A stretch of DNA of 64,000 nucleotides from Hyperoodon ampullatus (lineage: Eukaryota; Chordata; Mammalia; Artiodactyla; Ziphiidae): positions 43,272,368 to 43,336,367 of the forward strand of contig OX457064.1 in assembly GCA_949752795.1 (NCBI GenBank). Reading direction: 5' to 3'. Shown in pieces: positions 36,934 through 48,619 of this stretch. Both the position numbers and the translations under genes were made by a program. Under the pieces are notes generated by a model. The model was given only the letters and a program-made list of their open reading frames with translations, was not told where the DNA came from and did not search any database. Each line of letters begins with the position of its first letter. The first letter of the stretch is position 1.

Positions 36934-39900
36934 ATGGTAATAGGAACATACATATCGATAATTACCTTAAATGTAAATGGATTATACACTACAGCCAAAA
37001 GACATAGACTGGCTGAATGGATACAAAAACAAGAACCGTATATATGCTGTCTACAAGAGACCCACTTCAGACCTAGGGACACATACAGTCTGAAAGTGAG
37101 GGGATGGAAAAAGATATTCCATGCAAATGGAAATCAAAAGAAAGCTGGAGTAACAATTCTCATATCAGACAAAATAGACTTTAAAATAAAGACTATTACA
37201 AGAGACAAAGAAGGACACTACATAATGATCAAGGAATCAATCTAAGAAGAAGCTATAAAAATTGTAAGTATTTATGCACCCAACAGAGGAGCACCTCAAT
37301 ACATAAAGCAAATGCTAACAGCCATAAAAGGGGAAATCGACAGTAACACAATCATAATAGGGGACTTTAACACCCCACTTTAACCAATAGACAGATCATC
37401 CAAAATGAAAATAAATAAGGAAACACAAGCTTTAAATGATACATTAAACAAGATGGACTTAACTGATATTTATAGGACATTCCATCCAAAAACAACAGAA
37501 TACACTTTCTTCTCAAGTGCTCATGGAACATTCTCCAGGATAGATCATATCTTGGATCACAAATCAAGCCTTAGTAAATTTAAGAAAATTGAAATCGTAT
37601 CAAGTATCTTTTCTGACCACAACGCTATGGGACTAGATATCAATTACAGGAAAAAATCAATAAAAAATACAAACACATGGAGGATAAGCAATACACTACT
37701 TAATAACCAAGAGATCACTGAAGAAATCAAAGAGGAAATTAAAAAATACCTAGAAACAAATGACAATGAAAACACGACGACCCAAAACCTATGGGATGCA
37801 GCAAAAGCAATTCAAGGAGAGAAGTTTATAGCAATACAAGCCTACCTCAAGAAACAAGAAACATCTCAAATAAACAACTTAACCTTACACCTAAAACAAT
37901 CAGAGGAAGAACAAAAAACCCCAAAGTTAGCAGAAGGAAAGAAATCATAAATATCAGATCAGAAATAAATGAAAAAGAAATGAAAGTAACAATAGCAAAG
38001 ATCAATAAAACTAAAAGCTGGTTCTTTGAGAAGATAAACAAAATTGATAAACCATTAGCCAGACTCATCAAGAAAAAAAGGGAGAAGACTCAAATCAATA
38101 GAACTAGGAATGAAAAAGGACAAGTAACAACTGATACTGCAGAAATGCAAAGGATCATGAGAGATTACTACAAGAAACTATATGCCAATAAAATGGACAA
38201 CCTGGAAGAAATGGACAAATTCTTAGAAAAGCACAACCTTCCCAGAATGAACCAGGAAGAAGTAGAAAATATGAACAGACCAATCACAAGCACTGAAATT
38301 GAAACTGTGATTAAAAATCTTCCAACAAACAAAAGGCCAGGACCAGATGGCTTCACAGGCGAATTCTATCAAACATTTAGAGAAGAGCTAACACTTATCC
38401 TTCTCAGACTCTTCCAAAATATAGCAGAGGGAGGAACACTCCCAAACTCATTCTATGAGGCCATCATCACCCTGAAACCAAAACCAGACAAAGGTGTCAC
38501 AAAGAAAGAAAACCACAGGCCAATATCACTGATGAACATAGATGAAAAATCCTCAACAAAACACTGGCAAACAGAATCCAACAGCATGCTAAAAGGATCA
38601 TACACCATGATCAAGTGGGGCTTATCCCAGGAATGCAAGGATTCTTCAATATACGCAAATCAATCAATGTGATACACCATATTAACAAACTGAAGAAGAA
38701 AAACCATATGATCATCTCAATAGATGCAGAAAAAGCTTTCAACAAAATTCAACACCGCTTTATAATAAAAACCCTCCAGAAAGTAGGCATAGTGGGACTT
38801 ACCTAACACAATACAAGCCATATATGACAAACCCACAGCCAACATCATTCTCTATGGTAAAAAACTGAAACCCTTTCTACTAAGATCAGGAACAAGACAA
38901 GGTTGCCCACTCTCACCACTATTATTCAACATTATTTTGGAAGTTTTAGCCACAGCAATCAGAGAAGAAAAAGAAATAAAAGGAATCCAAATCAGAAAAG
39001 AAGAAGTAAAGCTGTCACTGTTTGCAGATGACATGATACTATATATAGAGAATCCTAAAGATGCTACCAGAAAACTACTAGAGCTAATCAATGAATCTGG
39101 TAAAGTAGCAGGATACAAAATTAATGCACAGAAATCCTTGCATTCCTATACACTAATGATGAAAAATCTGAAAGAGAAATTAAGGAAACACTCCCATTTA
39201 CCACTGCAACAAAAAGAACAAAATACCTAGGAATAAATCTACCTAAGCAGACAAAAGACGTGTATGCAGAAAACTGTAAGACACCGATGAACGAAATTAA
39301 AGATGATACAGACGGAGAGATATATCATGTTCTTGGTTTGGAAGAATCAACATTGTGAACATGAATATACTACCCAAAGCAATCTACAGATTCAATGCAA
39401 GCCCTATCAAACTACCACTGGCATTTTTCACAGAACTAGAACAAAAAATTTCACAATTTGTATGAAAACACAAAAGACCCTGAATAGCCAAAGCAATCTT
39501 GAGAAAGAAAAACGGAGCTGGAGGAATCAGGCTTCCTGACTCAGACTATACTACATAGCTACAGTAATCAAGACAGTATGGTCCTGGCACAAAAACAGAA
39601 ATATAGATCAATGGAACAGGATAGAAAGCCCAGAGATAAACCCATGCACATATGGTCACCTTATCTTTGATAAAGGAGGCAAGAATATACAGTGGAGAAA
39701 AGACAGCCTCTTCAAGAAGTGGTGCTGGGAAAACTGGATAGCTACACGTAAAGGAATGAAATTAGAACACTCCCTAACACTATACACAAAAATAACCTCA
39801 AAATGGATTAAAGACCTAAATGTAAGCCCAGACACCATCAAACTCTTAGAGGAAAACATAGGCAGAACACTCTATGACATAAATCACAGCAAGATCCTTT

Positions 39901-40760
39901 TTGACTCACCTCCTAGAGAAATGGAAATAAAAACAAAAATAAACAAATCTGACCTAATGAAACTCAACAGCTTTTGCACAGGAAAGGAAACCATAAAGAA
40001 GATGAAAAGACAATCCTCAGAATGGGAGAAAATATTTGCAAATCAAGCAACTGAAAAAGGATTAATTTCCAAAATTTACAAGCAGCTCATGCAGCTCAAT
40101 ACCAAAAAGCAAACAACCCAATCCAAAAATAGGCAGAAGACTGAAACAGATATTTCTCCAAAGAAGATATACAGATTGTCAACAAACACATGAAAGAATG
40201 CTCCACAACATTAATCATTAGAGAAATACAAATCAAAACTACAATGAGATATCACCTCACACCAGTCAGAATGGCCATCATCATAAAATCTACAAACAAA
40301 TGCTCGAGAGGGTGTTGAGAAAAGGGAACCCTCTTGCTCTGTTGGTGGCAATGTAAATTGATACAGCCACTATAGAGGACAGTATGGAGGTTCCTTAAAA
40401 AACTAAAAATAGAACTACCATATGACCCAGCAATCCCACTACTGGGCATATACCCTGAGAAAACCATAATTCAAAAAGAGTCGTGTACCACAATGTTCAC
40501 TGCAGCTCTATTTACAATAGCCAGGACATGGAGGCAACCTAAGTGTCCATCGACAGATGAATGGATAAAGAAGGTGTAGCACATATATACAATGGAACAT
40601 TACTCAGCCATAAAAAGAAATGAAACTGAGTTATGTGTAGTGAGGTTGATGGACCCAGAGACTGTCATACAGAGTGAAGTAAGTCAGAAAGAGAAAAACA
40701 AATACTGTTTGTATGCTAACACATATATATGGAATCTATAAAAAAAATGGTCATGAAAAC
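36934..40760 (+). pseudogene. L1 ORF2 (endonuclease/reverse transcriptase), broken
   Basis: It begins MVIGTYISIITLNVNGL at 36934. The apurinic endonuclease-like domain is at 36934-37660, with CLQETHF near 37048 and SDHNAMGLDI near 37612. The reverse transcriptase domain follows from about 38150, with the palm motif FADD at 39021-39032. The C-terminal cysteine-rich region is near 40200-40700. Disruptions include stops at 37243-37245 and 37381-37383, frameshifts near 37950 and 38545, a stop near 38804, and more after 39160. Family function is target-primed reverse transcription; this copy is inactive. Confidence 0.92.
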
Positions 40761-41094
40761 CTAGGGGCAGGATGGGAATAAAGAACAGACCTACTAGAGA
40801 ATGGACTTGAGGACACGGAGAGGGGGAAGGGTAAGCTGGGTTGAAATGAGAGAGTGGCATGGACATATATACACTACCAAATGTAAAACAGATAGCTAGT
40901 GGGAAGCAGCCACATAGCACAGGGAGATCAGCTCGGTGCTTTGTGACCGCCTGGAGGGGTGGGATAGGGAGGGTGGGAGGTAGACGCAAGAGGGAGGAGA
41001 TATGGGGACATATGGATATGTATAGCTGATACACTTTGTTATAAAGCAGAAACTAACACACCATTGTAAAGCAATTATACTCTACGAAAGATGT

Positions 41095-41096
<2 letters not shown>

Positions 41097-41152
<56 letters not shown>
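41097..41152. repeat. (AT)n microsatellite at the L1 tail
   Basis: About 27 AT units where the L1 poly-A tail should be, followed by TTAAAGG of the downstream duplication. Confidence 0.92.
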
Positions 41153-41155
<3 letters not shown>

Positions 41156-41340
41156 GGTAGTGGGAAATAATGAGGAAATGAATGAAAAATGAATGATTTT
41201 TGCAGAAGTTTAAAATCTATAAAAAAATACCCTAATGGAAATTTTAGGACAATGGAACAGCAAAATATAGTATCTGAATTAATAACTTACTGAATAATTT
41301 TAACAGTGCACTGACCAGAGGAGAAGACAAGTTCAGTGAA
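41153..41340 (+). repeat. Continuation of the interrupted ancient L1
   Basis: Old L1 ORF1-like text ('taccctaatggaaattttag', 'aatggaacagcaaaatatag') that continues the element broken at 33937. Confidence 0.5.
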
Positions 41341-42120
41341 TTTGGAGATAAAACGTAAGTAAAACCCAGGAAAAGTGTGGGGACCCTCTCTAAGACTGTG
41401 GACCTCAGAAGTCTCTCCTTCTCACACTAGTTTAGTTCTGCCTCCCACAGTTCATCAAAGTGACATTTACGTGTCCCTACCAGTCTGTAGCTACAGCAGC
41501 TCCTGCTCCTGTAAGCAGAAAACTTATTTTATCCATGATTCTTTATATTTGCCTATCTCTCCAGATTTTGCATGGTGGTTTGCCCTGTAACCTCAGTTCT
41601 CCAATAAGCCCCAGATAAGTCATTGATTTTCAGATTATTTTTCATGATTTTTCTTATGAGTGATGACTTCTAATTTCCTTGCATGTCAGAGTCGAAACTG
41701 GAAATCTGCATACATCTTTAAATAAACTTTTTATTTTAGAATATTAATATACATTTTTCAGAATTTATCTCCTAATCCAAAACCAAAATGTCCCTAATTC
41801 CAAATAAAGAGACATTTTTCAGAATGTCCCTGTTTCTTTCTTTCTTTCTTTTTTTTTTTTGACAGGTTCAGTCTCCTCCAGAGGAAATGCTATGTCTGTA
41901 ACTGGTCCTTGCATGTGTCTCAACTGCAGTTTCATAGATGACAATCTTTTCAATAATGGCACTGGATCAATTGGACTACACATATTTAACTTTAAAAGAA
42001 CCTGGACCTGTACTTTATACCACATACAAAATTACTCAGACATTGGTCATAGACTTATGTGAAAGTTAAACAACAAAGCCTCTACATAAATAAAAATAAA
42101 ATACATCCATGTAGTAGCCA
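41341..42120. other. No feature seen
   Basis: Mixed sequence with a CTTT/T-rich run at about 41832-41861. The open frames here lack domains and splice context. Confidence 0.35.
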
Positions 42121-42124
42121 TAAA

Positions 42125-42905
42125 AATATTGACATTTGTTAAAATTAAGAACCGTTCAGTAAAATAAATTATCAAGAGAATGAAAGGTAAGCTAAAACTG
42201 AGAGAAAATAACTTCAATACATATGTATCAACAGGCTCATATCCAGAACATACAAAGAATTCCCATTAAATGAGAAAAAGAACATTCAATTGTTAATGGG
42301 TAAGATTTAAACAATACTTCCTAAAAGAGAATATCAAAATAGACAATAAATATATAAAAAGATCCTCAAAAATATTAGTTTTCAGAGGACTGCAAGATAA
42401 AACCACTCCATATCTACCAGAATAGCTAAAATGAAAAAGACCAAAAAAGGATGTGTGAGGGTGTGGAGCAAATAGAACTTTTATTGTTATCACCAATTTG
42501 GGAAAATATTTGCCTTTTCCTATAAATGCCATACATAATTATAATCCTTGACCTACCAATTCCTGCACAGTAACAAAAAACAACTTATTACTGATACACA
42601 CAACAACATGTATGAATCTGACAAACTTAATGTTGAGTGAAATAAGCCAGACACAAAGGAGTACATGATGTATGAGCCTATTTACAGGAAGTTCAAAAAG
42701 AAACTAGTATGGTGATAAAATCAGGATACTGATATGTGTGTGGTGGGGATTACTGTCTGGGTCGGGACACGAGGGAATCTTCAGGGAGGTCTAGTATGTT
42801 TTATATCTTGATTAGGGTAGTGGTTACACGAGTGAATCAACACATACAATTTTATCAAGCTGTATATTTAAGATCTGAGCACTTTAGTTTGTGTAAGTTA
42901 TATCT
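42125..42905 (+). repeat. Ancient L1M 3' portion
   Basis: Forward old L1: 'acaggctcatatccagaaca', 'aaaatattagttttcagagg', 'ctaccagaatagctaaaatg', 'gagtgaaataagccagacac' and 'gtaagttatatctctatttt'. Degenerate in all frames. Confidence 0.7.
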
Positions 42906-44460
42906 CTATTTTTTAAAAAGACGTATTCTCCTCTCCCATCCAAATGAACTCAATATAAGGTTGAAATCTTTGCTCCTCACACAATCAAACTTTTGTCCTG
43001 CTGCACGGACCAAACAGCAATGTTACCTTCAAAATATAAACATATTTTCCTTTAAAATTTAATTGTTAATATATTTTTCATAATAATAATGTTAAGCTTC
43101 CTTCTGATTGTTCATGTTGTAAAAAACTGAATCAGCCTGCTGCCAAGTATATACAGAACCATCTAGTCTAATGTTTTTGTGAAATATTGAGTAGTGGGAA
43201 TGTGACACTAATCAAAGATCTAAAGCAAACATATTTTTAGGGTTGAATGGACGTTTCTGCTGCATATGGTCTCCCAATTAAAATGTCTAATTTGGGGGTC
43301 CCTTCATTGTCTAGTGACGATCCTTGAATTAAGAACAAAAGACTATACCTACAAGTTAATGCTTTATTAGTTTTCCTTAGGTTTGCAGAATATTTGCTTA
43401 GTACTAGTCAGTCAATTCCAGTTAAACCATTTAGCAATAATATAACAAACCAGGAATCTAGAGATATGGAACCGGGGGAAGTTTACACTAGTTTAACAGA
43501 AATATAATCTGTACGTAATATCAAGTATCTTTGGGGACATTTGTATTAATGATGGATCAGCCGTTTGGGAGTGATTATAGCAGAAAGCTCCTTGTATTAG
43601 GAATCTGGCATCAACACTATTTAATCATGGAGCACTGGCCGAAGCTCTGGGTCTCAACTTACTCCTACATATAAAATAAAGGGTTATTTCTAAAGTTCTT
43701 CCACTCTATTGCCTAAGAGAAAGTCCCACAATAACTTTTTAATATACTATATTATGACTTTCTCCATACTAGTCACTTACATATGTGAACTTATTAGAAA
43801 TTGAATCATTTTTTTCACTTTATATATAGATCAGTGCTTTGCTAACTATGAGGAAAAGAGAGCCATTTTGATATATGTGGCAATACTACTTTAAGAAAAC
43901 GTCATGGTATGCATTACATTTCCATTTTCTCTCTCCTTTTCATTATGTAGCATGAAAATATTCTATATCTTGATTAACGTAGAGATTGACTACAGTATGC
44001 TCATCACTGCATACTGTACCTGATTACAGAAATACTCATCTGAAAATACCCATCTTACTCATCTGTAATGTCCTCTCAATCCTACACCAAAAATTGTACC
44101 CAGGAAAGTTGGGAGGGGCCTGTTATATAATCAGGTCCAGCCCACCCAAATATAAAAGATACAATAAACAAGACAACAAACTGTTAAATAAAATATTTTC
44201 TACAAATATACCTTTATAACAACATTTTTTTAATGTGGTAAAGAAACAGTAAAATGAACAGCACAGTTTCAAAATTAATTTACTTTCTTGCCAAAACACC
44301 GTGACGCAAGGGGGGTTGCAACTCCGTAGGGACGTTGCATTCAAGGGAAGAGCTCCCCGAGCCTTAACCTCCAGAAAAACAACCTAGGACAAGAGACCCC
44401 CTTGACTACTAGTGTGAACCTCTCTCTGACCTGAAGCTTCACTTCCAAAACACAACCAAA
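42906..44460. other. No gene supported
   Basis: AT-rich to about 44270; 43590-43730 has a faint MIR-like texture. From 44280 the composition becomes more balanced with several CpGs. Confidence 0.35.
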
Positions 44461-44655
44461 GGGCTTCCCTGGTGGCGCAGTGGTTGAGAGTCCGCCTGCC
44501 GATGGAGGGGACACGGTCAGGGAGGATCCCACATGCCGCAGAGCGGCTGGGCCCGTCAGCCATGGCCGCTGAGCCTGCGCGTCCGGAGCCTGTGCTCCAC
44601 AGCGGGAGAGGCCACAGCAGTGAGAGGCCCGCGTACCATCCCCCCCAAAAAAAAC
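44461..44655 (+). mobile_element. CHR SINE with a deleted B box
   Basis: Forward short CHR SINE. Compared with the other copies, about a dozen bases including the B box (GGTTCGTGCCC) are missing after GGGGACACGG near 44515. The tail is CCCCCCAAAAAAAA rather than pure A. Duplication CACAACCAAA is at 44451-44460 and 44656-44665. Confidence 0.92.
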
Positions 44656-44769
44656 CACAACCAAAGTGTAATCAGGGATATTCGGGCCAGAGCAAAGAGC
44701 CTCGACATCAGGTCACATTTGCCTACAGGCAAAAGACCTAGATACCTTTATTTTTAGGAAAATTTGACA

Positions 44770-45170
44770 TGTGACCAGTATTCTCTCGCTAATCTTTGGG
44801 CCAGGTATACGAAATTATCTAGTGTCCTTTGTCTCCAAAAGGTAAGGCAAAAGGTGGTCACTAGGGATACAAAAAGTTAGAGCTGAGGCCTTGGGACCAT
44901 CAAACATACCTAAAAGTAGCTGGTGAGAAGTCCTGCTCCTCCACCCCGGGGTATGACAACACCCATACCTAGCGGGAAGCAGTTACAGTAAACAACCTGC
45001 GCCCATCAGCGCCCCTCAAGAATGAGGAGGAGGACAAAAGGCAGAGGAGGGATCTGTCACCAGCAAAGCCCATTAACAATTCCCAGGAAATAAAAATAGA
45101 ATGTGGGCAATAAAGTCAAGTCTAACCTTTTTTTTCTCCTTTGGGCTTAGTCCGGTTTCATTTGCTCACA
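44770..45170 (+). mobile_element. Possible solitary LTR
   Basis: This 401-base segment begins TGTGA and ends TCACA, an exact 5-base inverted repeat with TG...CA ends. AATAAA at 45109-45114 lies 56 bases before the end, as in a retroviral LTR. I see no TATA box, primer-binding site, flanking duplication or retroviral gene. The call rests on end structure only and could be chance. Confidence 0.3.
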
Positions 45171-45460
45171 GGGGGCCGCATGCAGAGTCCACACACCCAG
45201 CACTTCAGACCGGAGTTCCCAGGGTCGAGCGTCTGCACCTGACACCTCAGCTTAGCGGGCTGTGTGCAGAAGGGCCGCGCACGACCCCTCAGTTCAAGAT
45301 GGCGGCGGTGGGCTGTGCGCAGACGCGCTGCACCCGCACTGCCGGCTGGAGCCGTGAGCAGCACGCCTGCGCCAACCCGCAAGAACTCCGCCCTCTCCCC
45401 CGCTGACAAGACCCGTAGAAAGGAGCCTTGCCACGGCCTGTCAGGGAGAGCAGGTACTGG
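45165..45460. promoter_or_regulatory. CpG-rich patch with YY1-like motif
   Basis: CpG dinucleotides are dense here and rare in the flanks. AAGATGGCGGCGG at 45297-45309 matches the YY1 core in plus orientation. It could be a CpG island of an unannotated transcript or the GC-rich part of an LTR or other mobile element. Open frames crossing it in both directions are the expected effect of GC richness. No host exon was recognised nearby. Confidence 0.4.
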
Positions 45461-45587
45461 GAAAGTAGGAGTTCGTACCTCTCTGGTCCATGCCTGGAAT
45501 TCTCTGCCCACTTGATGACCCCAAGCCCTACCTCCAGGGCTCTTCTTTAAAAGTCCTGGAAGAAACCTGAGCCTGAGGCAAGGTTTT

Positions 45588-45677
45588 TTGTTTTGTTTTT
45601 TTTTTTGGCTGCACCCCACCGATCGAACCTGTTGCGCCCTCTGCAGTGGAAGCACTGAGTCTTAACCACTGGACCGT
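45588..45677 (-). mobile_element. Truncated tRNA-derived SINE
   Basis: Reverse fragment: a T run, then 'ggctgcaccccaccgatcga', then 'ccactggaccgtgag'. Duplication GAGGCAAGGTTTT / GAGACAAGGTTTT is at 45575-45587 and 45678-45690. Confidence 0.75.
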
Positions 45678-45690
45678 GAGACAAGGTTTT

Positions 45691-46424
45691 AACTGAGACT
45701 TTTCAGAATTTTCTTTGCTCTACAACTGAATGTGATGATGGCAGATCCAGCTGTTTCCAGCTGTCCCCACTCCACCATCCATTCCTCCTCCCTGTCTCTT
45801 CCCACCCCAATATCACTCCACACTTGAGGGGTCTGCAATGCCCACAGGCACCCTCACAGCCAGGATCCATAGACATCTCTGCTAACAGCATTTCTTTACC
45901 CTTAGGGTCTAGGGAGGAAGACACCCACTGCAAGCAGGCCAGCAGGAAGAGAGACTCCAGGAAAGAGCTCCCACGGGGATGAAGAGTGGGCTCAGCGCTT
46001 GTGGAACAGACAGTCCAGAGTCCCAGTCACCATGGTATGGTCTAGAAGGTGGAACACAGTCTCTGGGTGGCCACATGCCCTTGGTCCTGTCGGAGTGACG
46101 TGGAAAATGGCAGCTTCAGCACCTGCTGGGGTAGAGGCCCCTATTGTCCAAGTCCACTCCCAATACTACTGGAGTGACAAAATTTAGTGTGTTCAACAGG
46201 GTGTAAGGATGTAAAAATATTAACTGTGTACAAAATGTCAATGCTTTAAACAAAAAGCAGAACATTGGCAAGAATACTCAGTGAATGGAAAATAATCCTA
46301 CGACTGATGCTTATAGGCAATCACATCTGGTCCTAGGCAGAAAATAAAGCATGTGGGTTTTATATTAATGTCCTCCTACCTCTCCATGTCCCTTCTGCCC
46401 TCTCTCAGGATGAAGAACCTGTTC
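45691..46424. other. Unassigned, moderately GC-rich
   Basis: Text such as 'gacgtggaaaatggcagctt' suggests an old L1 5' UTR or an LTR, but I cannot assign it. No exon is seen. Confidence 0.3.
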
Positions 46425-46437
46425 AAAACCTGGTACA

Positions 46438-46650
46438 TGGGCTTCCCTGGTGGCGCAATGGTTGAGAGTCCGCCTGCCGATACAGGGGTCACGGGTTCGT
46501 GCCCCAGTCCGGGAAGATCCCACATGCCGCAGAGCGGCTGGGCCCGTGAGCCATGGCTGCTGAGCCTGCGTGCCCGGAGCCTGTGCTCCGCAGCGGGAAA
46601 GGCCACAACAGTGAGAGGCCCGCATACCGCAAAAACAAACAAACAAACAA
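46438..46650 (+). mobile_element. CHR SINE, short subtype
   Basis: Forward short CHR SINE with an AAACAAAC-type tail and a perfect duplication AAAACCTGGTACA (46425-46437 and 46651-46663). Confidence 0.95.
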
Positions 46651-46663
46651 AAAACCTGGTACA

Positions 46664-47850
46664 GTGTTTTCCCACTCAGAATTATTCTCATCAAAGAGGT
46701 AACATTATTTTTACTTTCCTTCTCACCCCTGGAAACTCCCTTGGTCTTGAGGAAAATGATGTCAGCTAGGTGAAAGGGGAAAAGCAAGAACAATAAGAGC
46801 ACTCTTCAGCAGAATCCTCTCAGAGGATTTTTTATAGATGAAACTCACTGGAAGAAATGAATCTTTCATTGGTGGAGATTGTGGTATTACAAGAAAGTTT
46901 GTTGAAGACATTGTTTGGTCCGATGCATTCTGTCTTTAGCTACCTCAGTTGAAATTAGGGACAATATCACAATCACAATGGTGCATTTTGGAAAATATGA
47001 AAATATACAGGGTTCTGAAGATATTTCTTTAACCTAGGAACATTAAAAGTATTATCACATTGCATAAATAATGCTGGTGATGGAGGGGAAGATAGAAAGG
47101 CAGAATGGAAGATGTATGAAAATAATGTATACAATTTCTATTAAGAGATAAATTAAACAGAGTAAACATCATTATAATTTCTTCACAGTGGAAAAAACAA
47201 CTAAAATCTTAGCTGTCTCCTTCCTAAGAAAAAAAAATAGCAAGTGTTTTTTCAAACTCTTTTTAGACATTTAAATCTTAAGGGTCTCTTCCAGATTTTC
47301 ATTTTTCTACTTTACAACCTAGGAATGGCTTTTTAGAGGTGCTATTAAGGACTCCATTCTTCTTCACTAATATGAGATTATAATTATTTCATTGGAAATC
47401 ACTACTATATATTATTTTATACTTATTTCTTCCATAATTTTGTTCATGTATTAGTCTCATACAATACCTACCTTACAGGCTATTATAAGATAAGAAATTG
47501 CCAAGAGAGATTTAATGTAGAAATAACAATGGTATATGGTGTCCCTACTTATTCGTTTATGCTTACATAACTTTGGAGGTGCTCAAGGGTTCCACAAATA
47601 TTGAGTCATTAAAGCTTAGTACTCCTGTGAGGTGCACTTGGCTATTATCATTATAGTTTATTATTATTCAGGCAAATCAAGTTTCCCCTGGAGTGCTGAA
47701 TGGCTCCTGCAGAAAACATTGACTTTTTAGTGTTCTGTGTCTGAGAGTTCACGTTACAGGTTTATAAAATTAGCTCATTTTTCCTAGGACTGTCTCTTGT
47801 GAGTTACTAGCCATTATCCACTTTAGGCAGCATAGCAGAAATAGGGCTCA
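46664..47850. other. No feature seen
   Basis: AT-rich, unique-looking, no recognisable repeat or exon. Confidence 0.35.
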
Positions 47851-47860
47851 ACCAGCTTTT

Positions 47861-48033
47861 ATTTATTTATTAAAAATATTTACTTATTTAGGCTGTGCCA
47901 GATCTTTGTTGCCACACGCGGGATCTTTAGTTGAGGCATGCATGCAAGATCTAGTTCCCCGACCAGGGATTGAACCCAGGCCCCCTGCACTGAGAGCATG
48001 GAGTCTTACCCACTGGACCACGAGGAAAGTCCC
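47861..48033 (-). mobile_element. Older tRNA-derived SINE
   Basis: Reverse copy of the short older cetartiodactyl SINE: 'gaccagggattgaacccagg' (B box region) and 'ccactggaccacgaggaaag'. An approximate duplication, ACCAGCTTTTA versus ACCCAGCTTTTA, flanks it. Similar to the outer SINE at 32042-32408. Confidence 0.8.
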
Positions 48034-48619
48034 ACACCCAGCTTTTAGAAAGCCTTCTAGGTGAAGGCCATTTTGCTTCCTTCCAGATGTAGGGAAAAGA
48101 GGCAAAATAGTTGAGGGATGGAAAGTTATCAGTGGGTGGTTTGCTTTCCAACACCACCAAACAGTGCTCCAATTCTCCGTGAAAACGTACTGAGTATCCT
48201 ACAGATTTAACTGAATTCTGACTCTACCTGGAGACAGTGTCACCCATGCTGTGCAGCCCAGGCCACAGACCTGTTTTTAACCTTGTAGCCTAATTGTGTT
48301 TTATCAACAGGATGCCACAAAGGCCCATGAAAAAACCAAACTGAACTGGCTAGATCCAAGATAGTGGGCCAAGTAGGCTAAAGGTCACCACTTTCCTTGC
48401 CTTGATTTATCTCTGTGTCTCCATACGAACCCCCGAGAGCTGAAGGACACGCCCTGATTCATCTCTGTGTTTGTTTCAGCTGTACCTGTGTTTGGCAGAG
48501 ATGCTTTGCAGCTATACTTTGAGGGATACATGCTTTGAGAGATATATAGTGGTAAACCGCCCTGAACCGGCTCTGATTTGACCACAGGAATACCCTGTGC
48601 AGAGGAAACCTGGAGCCTG
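48034..48619. other. Unassigned sequence before an LTR remnant
   Basis: Mixed composition, possibly part of the same retroviral remnant. No supported gene. Confidence 0.3.

Larger units (their letters stand above)
33938..41096 (+). mobile_element. Nearly full-length L1 (about 7.2 kb), inactive
   Basis: It has a 5' UTR of about 2.06 kb, ORF1 near 36000, ORF2 from 36934 and a 3' UTR ending before an AT repeat at 41097. The 5' end begins GGGGAGAGAAACCTTCAAC, as expected for an intact L1 start. A probable duplication is ATAATAAAGG (about 33930-33939) versus TATTAAAGG after the AT repeat. The flanking old-L1 sequence on the two sides fits together as one disrupted element. Both ORFs carry stops and frameshifts, so this copy cannot make the proteins. 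Its 3' end matches the L1s at 2.2 kb and 22 kb. Confidence 0.93.

Noticed and set aside
45158..45655. 165-codon minus-strand open frame
   Set aside because: It starts inside a SINE fragment and runs through the CpG-rich patch. Composition explains the lack of stops, and no domain or splice partner was seen.
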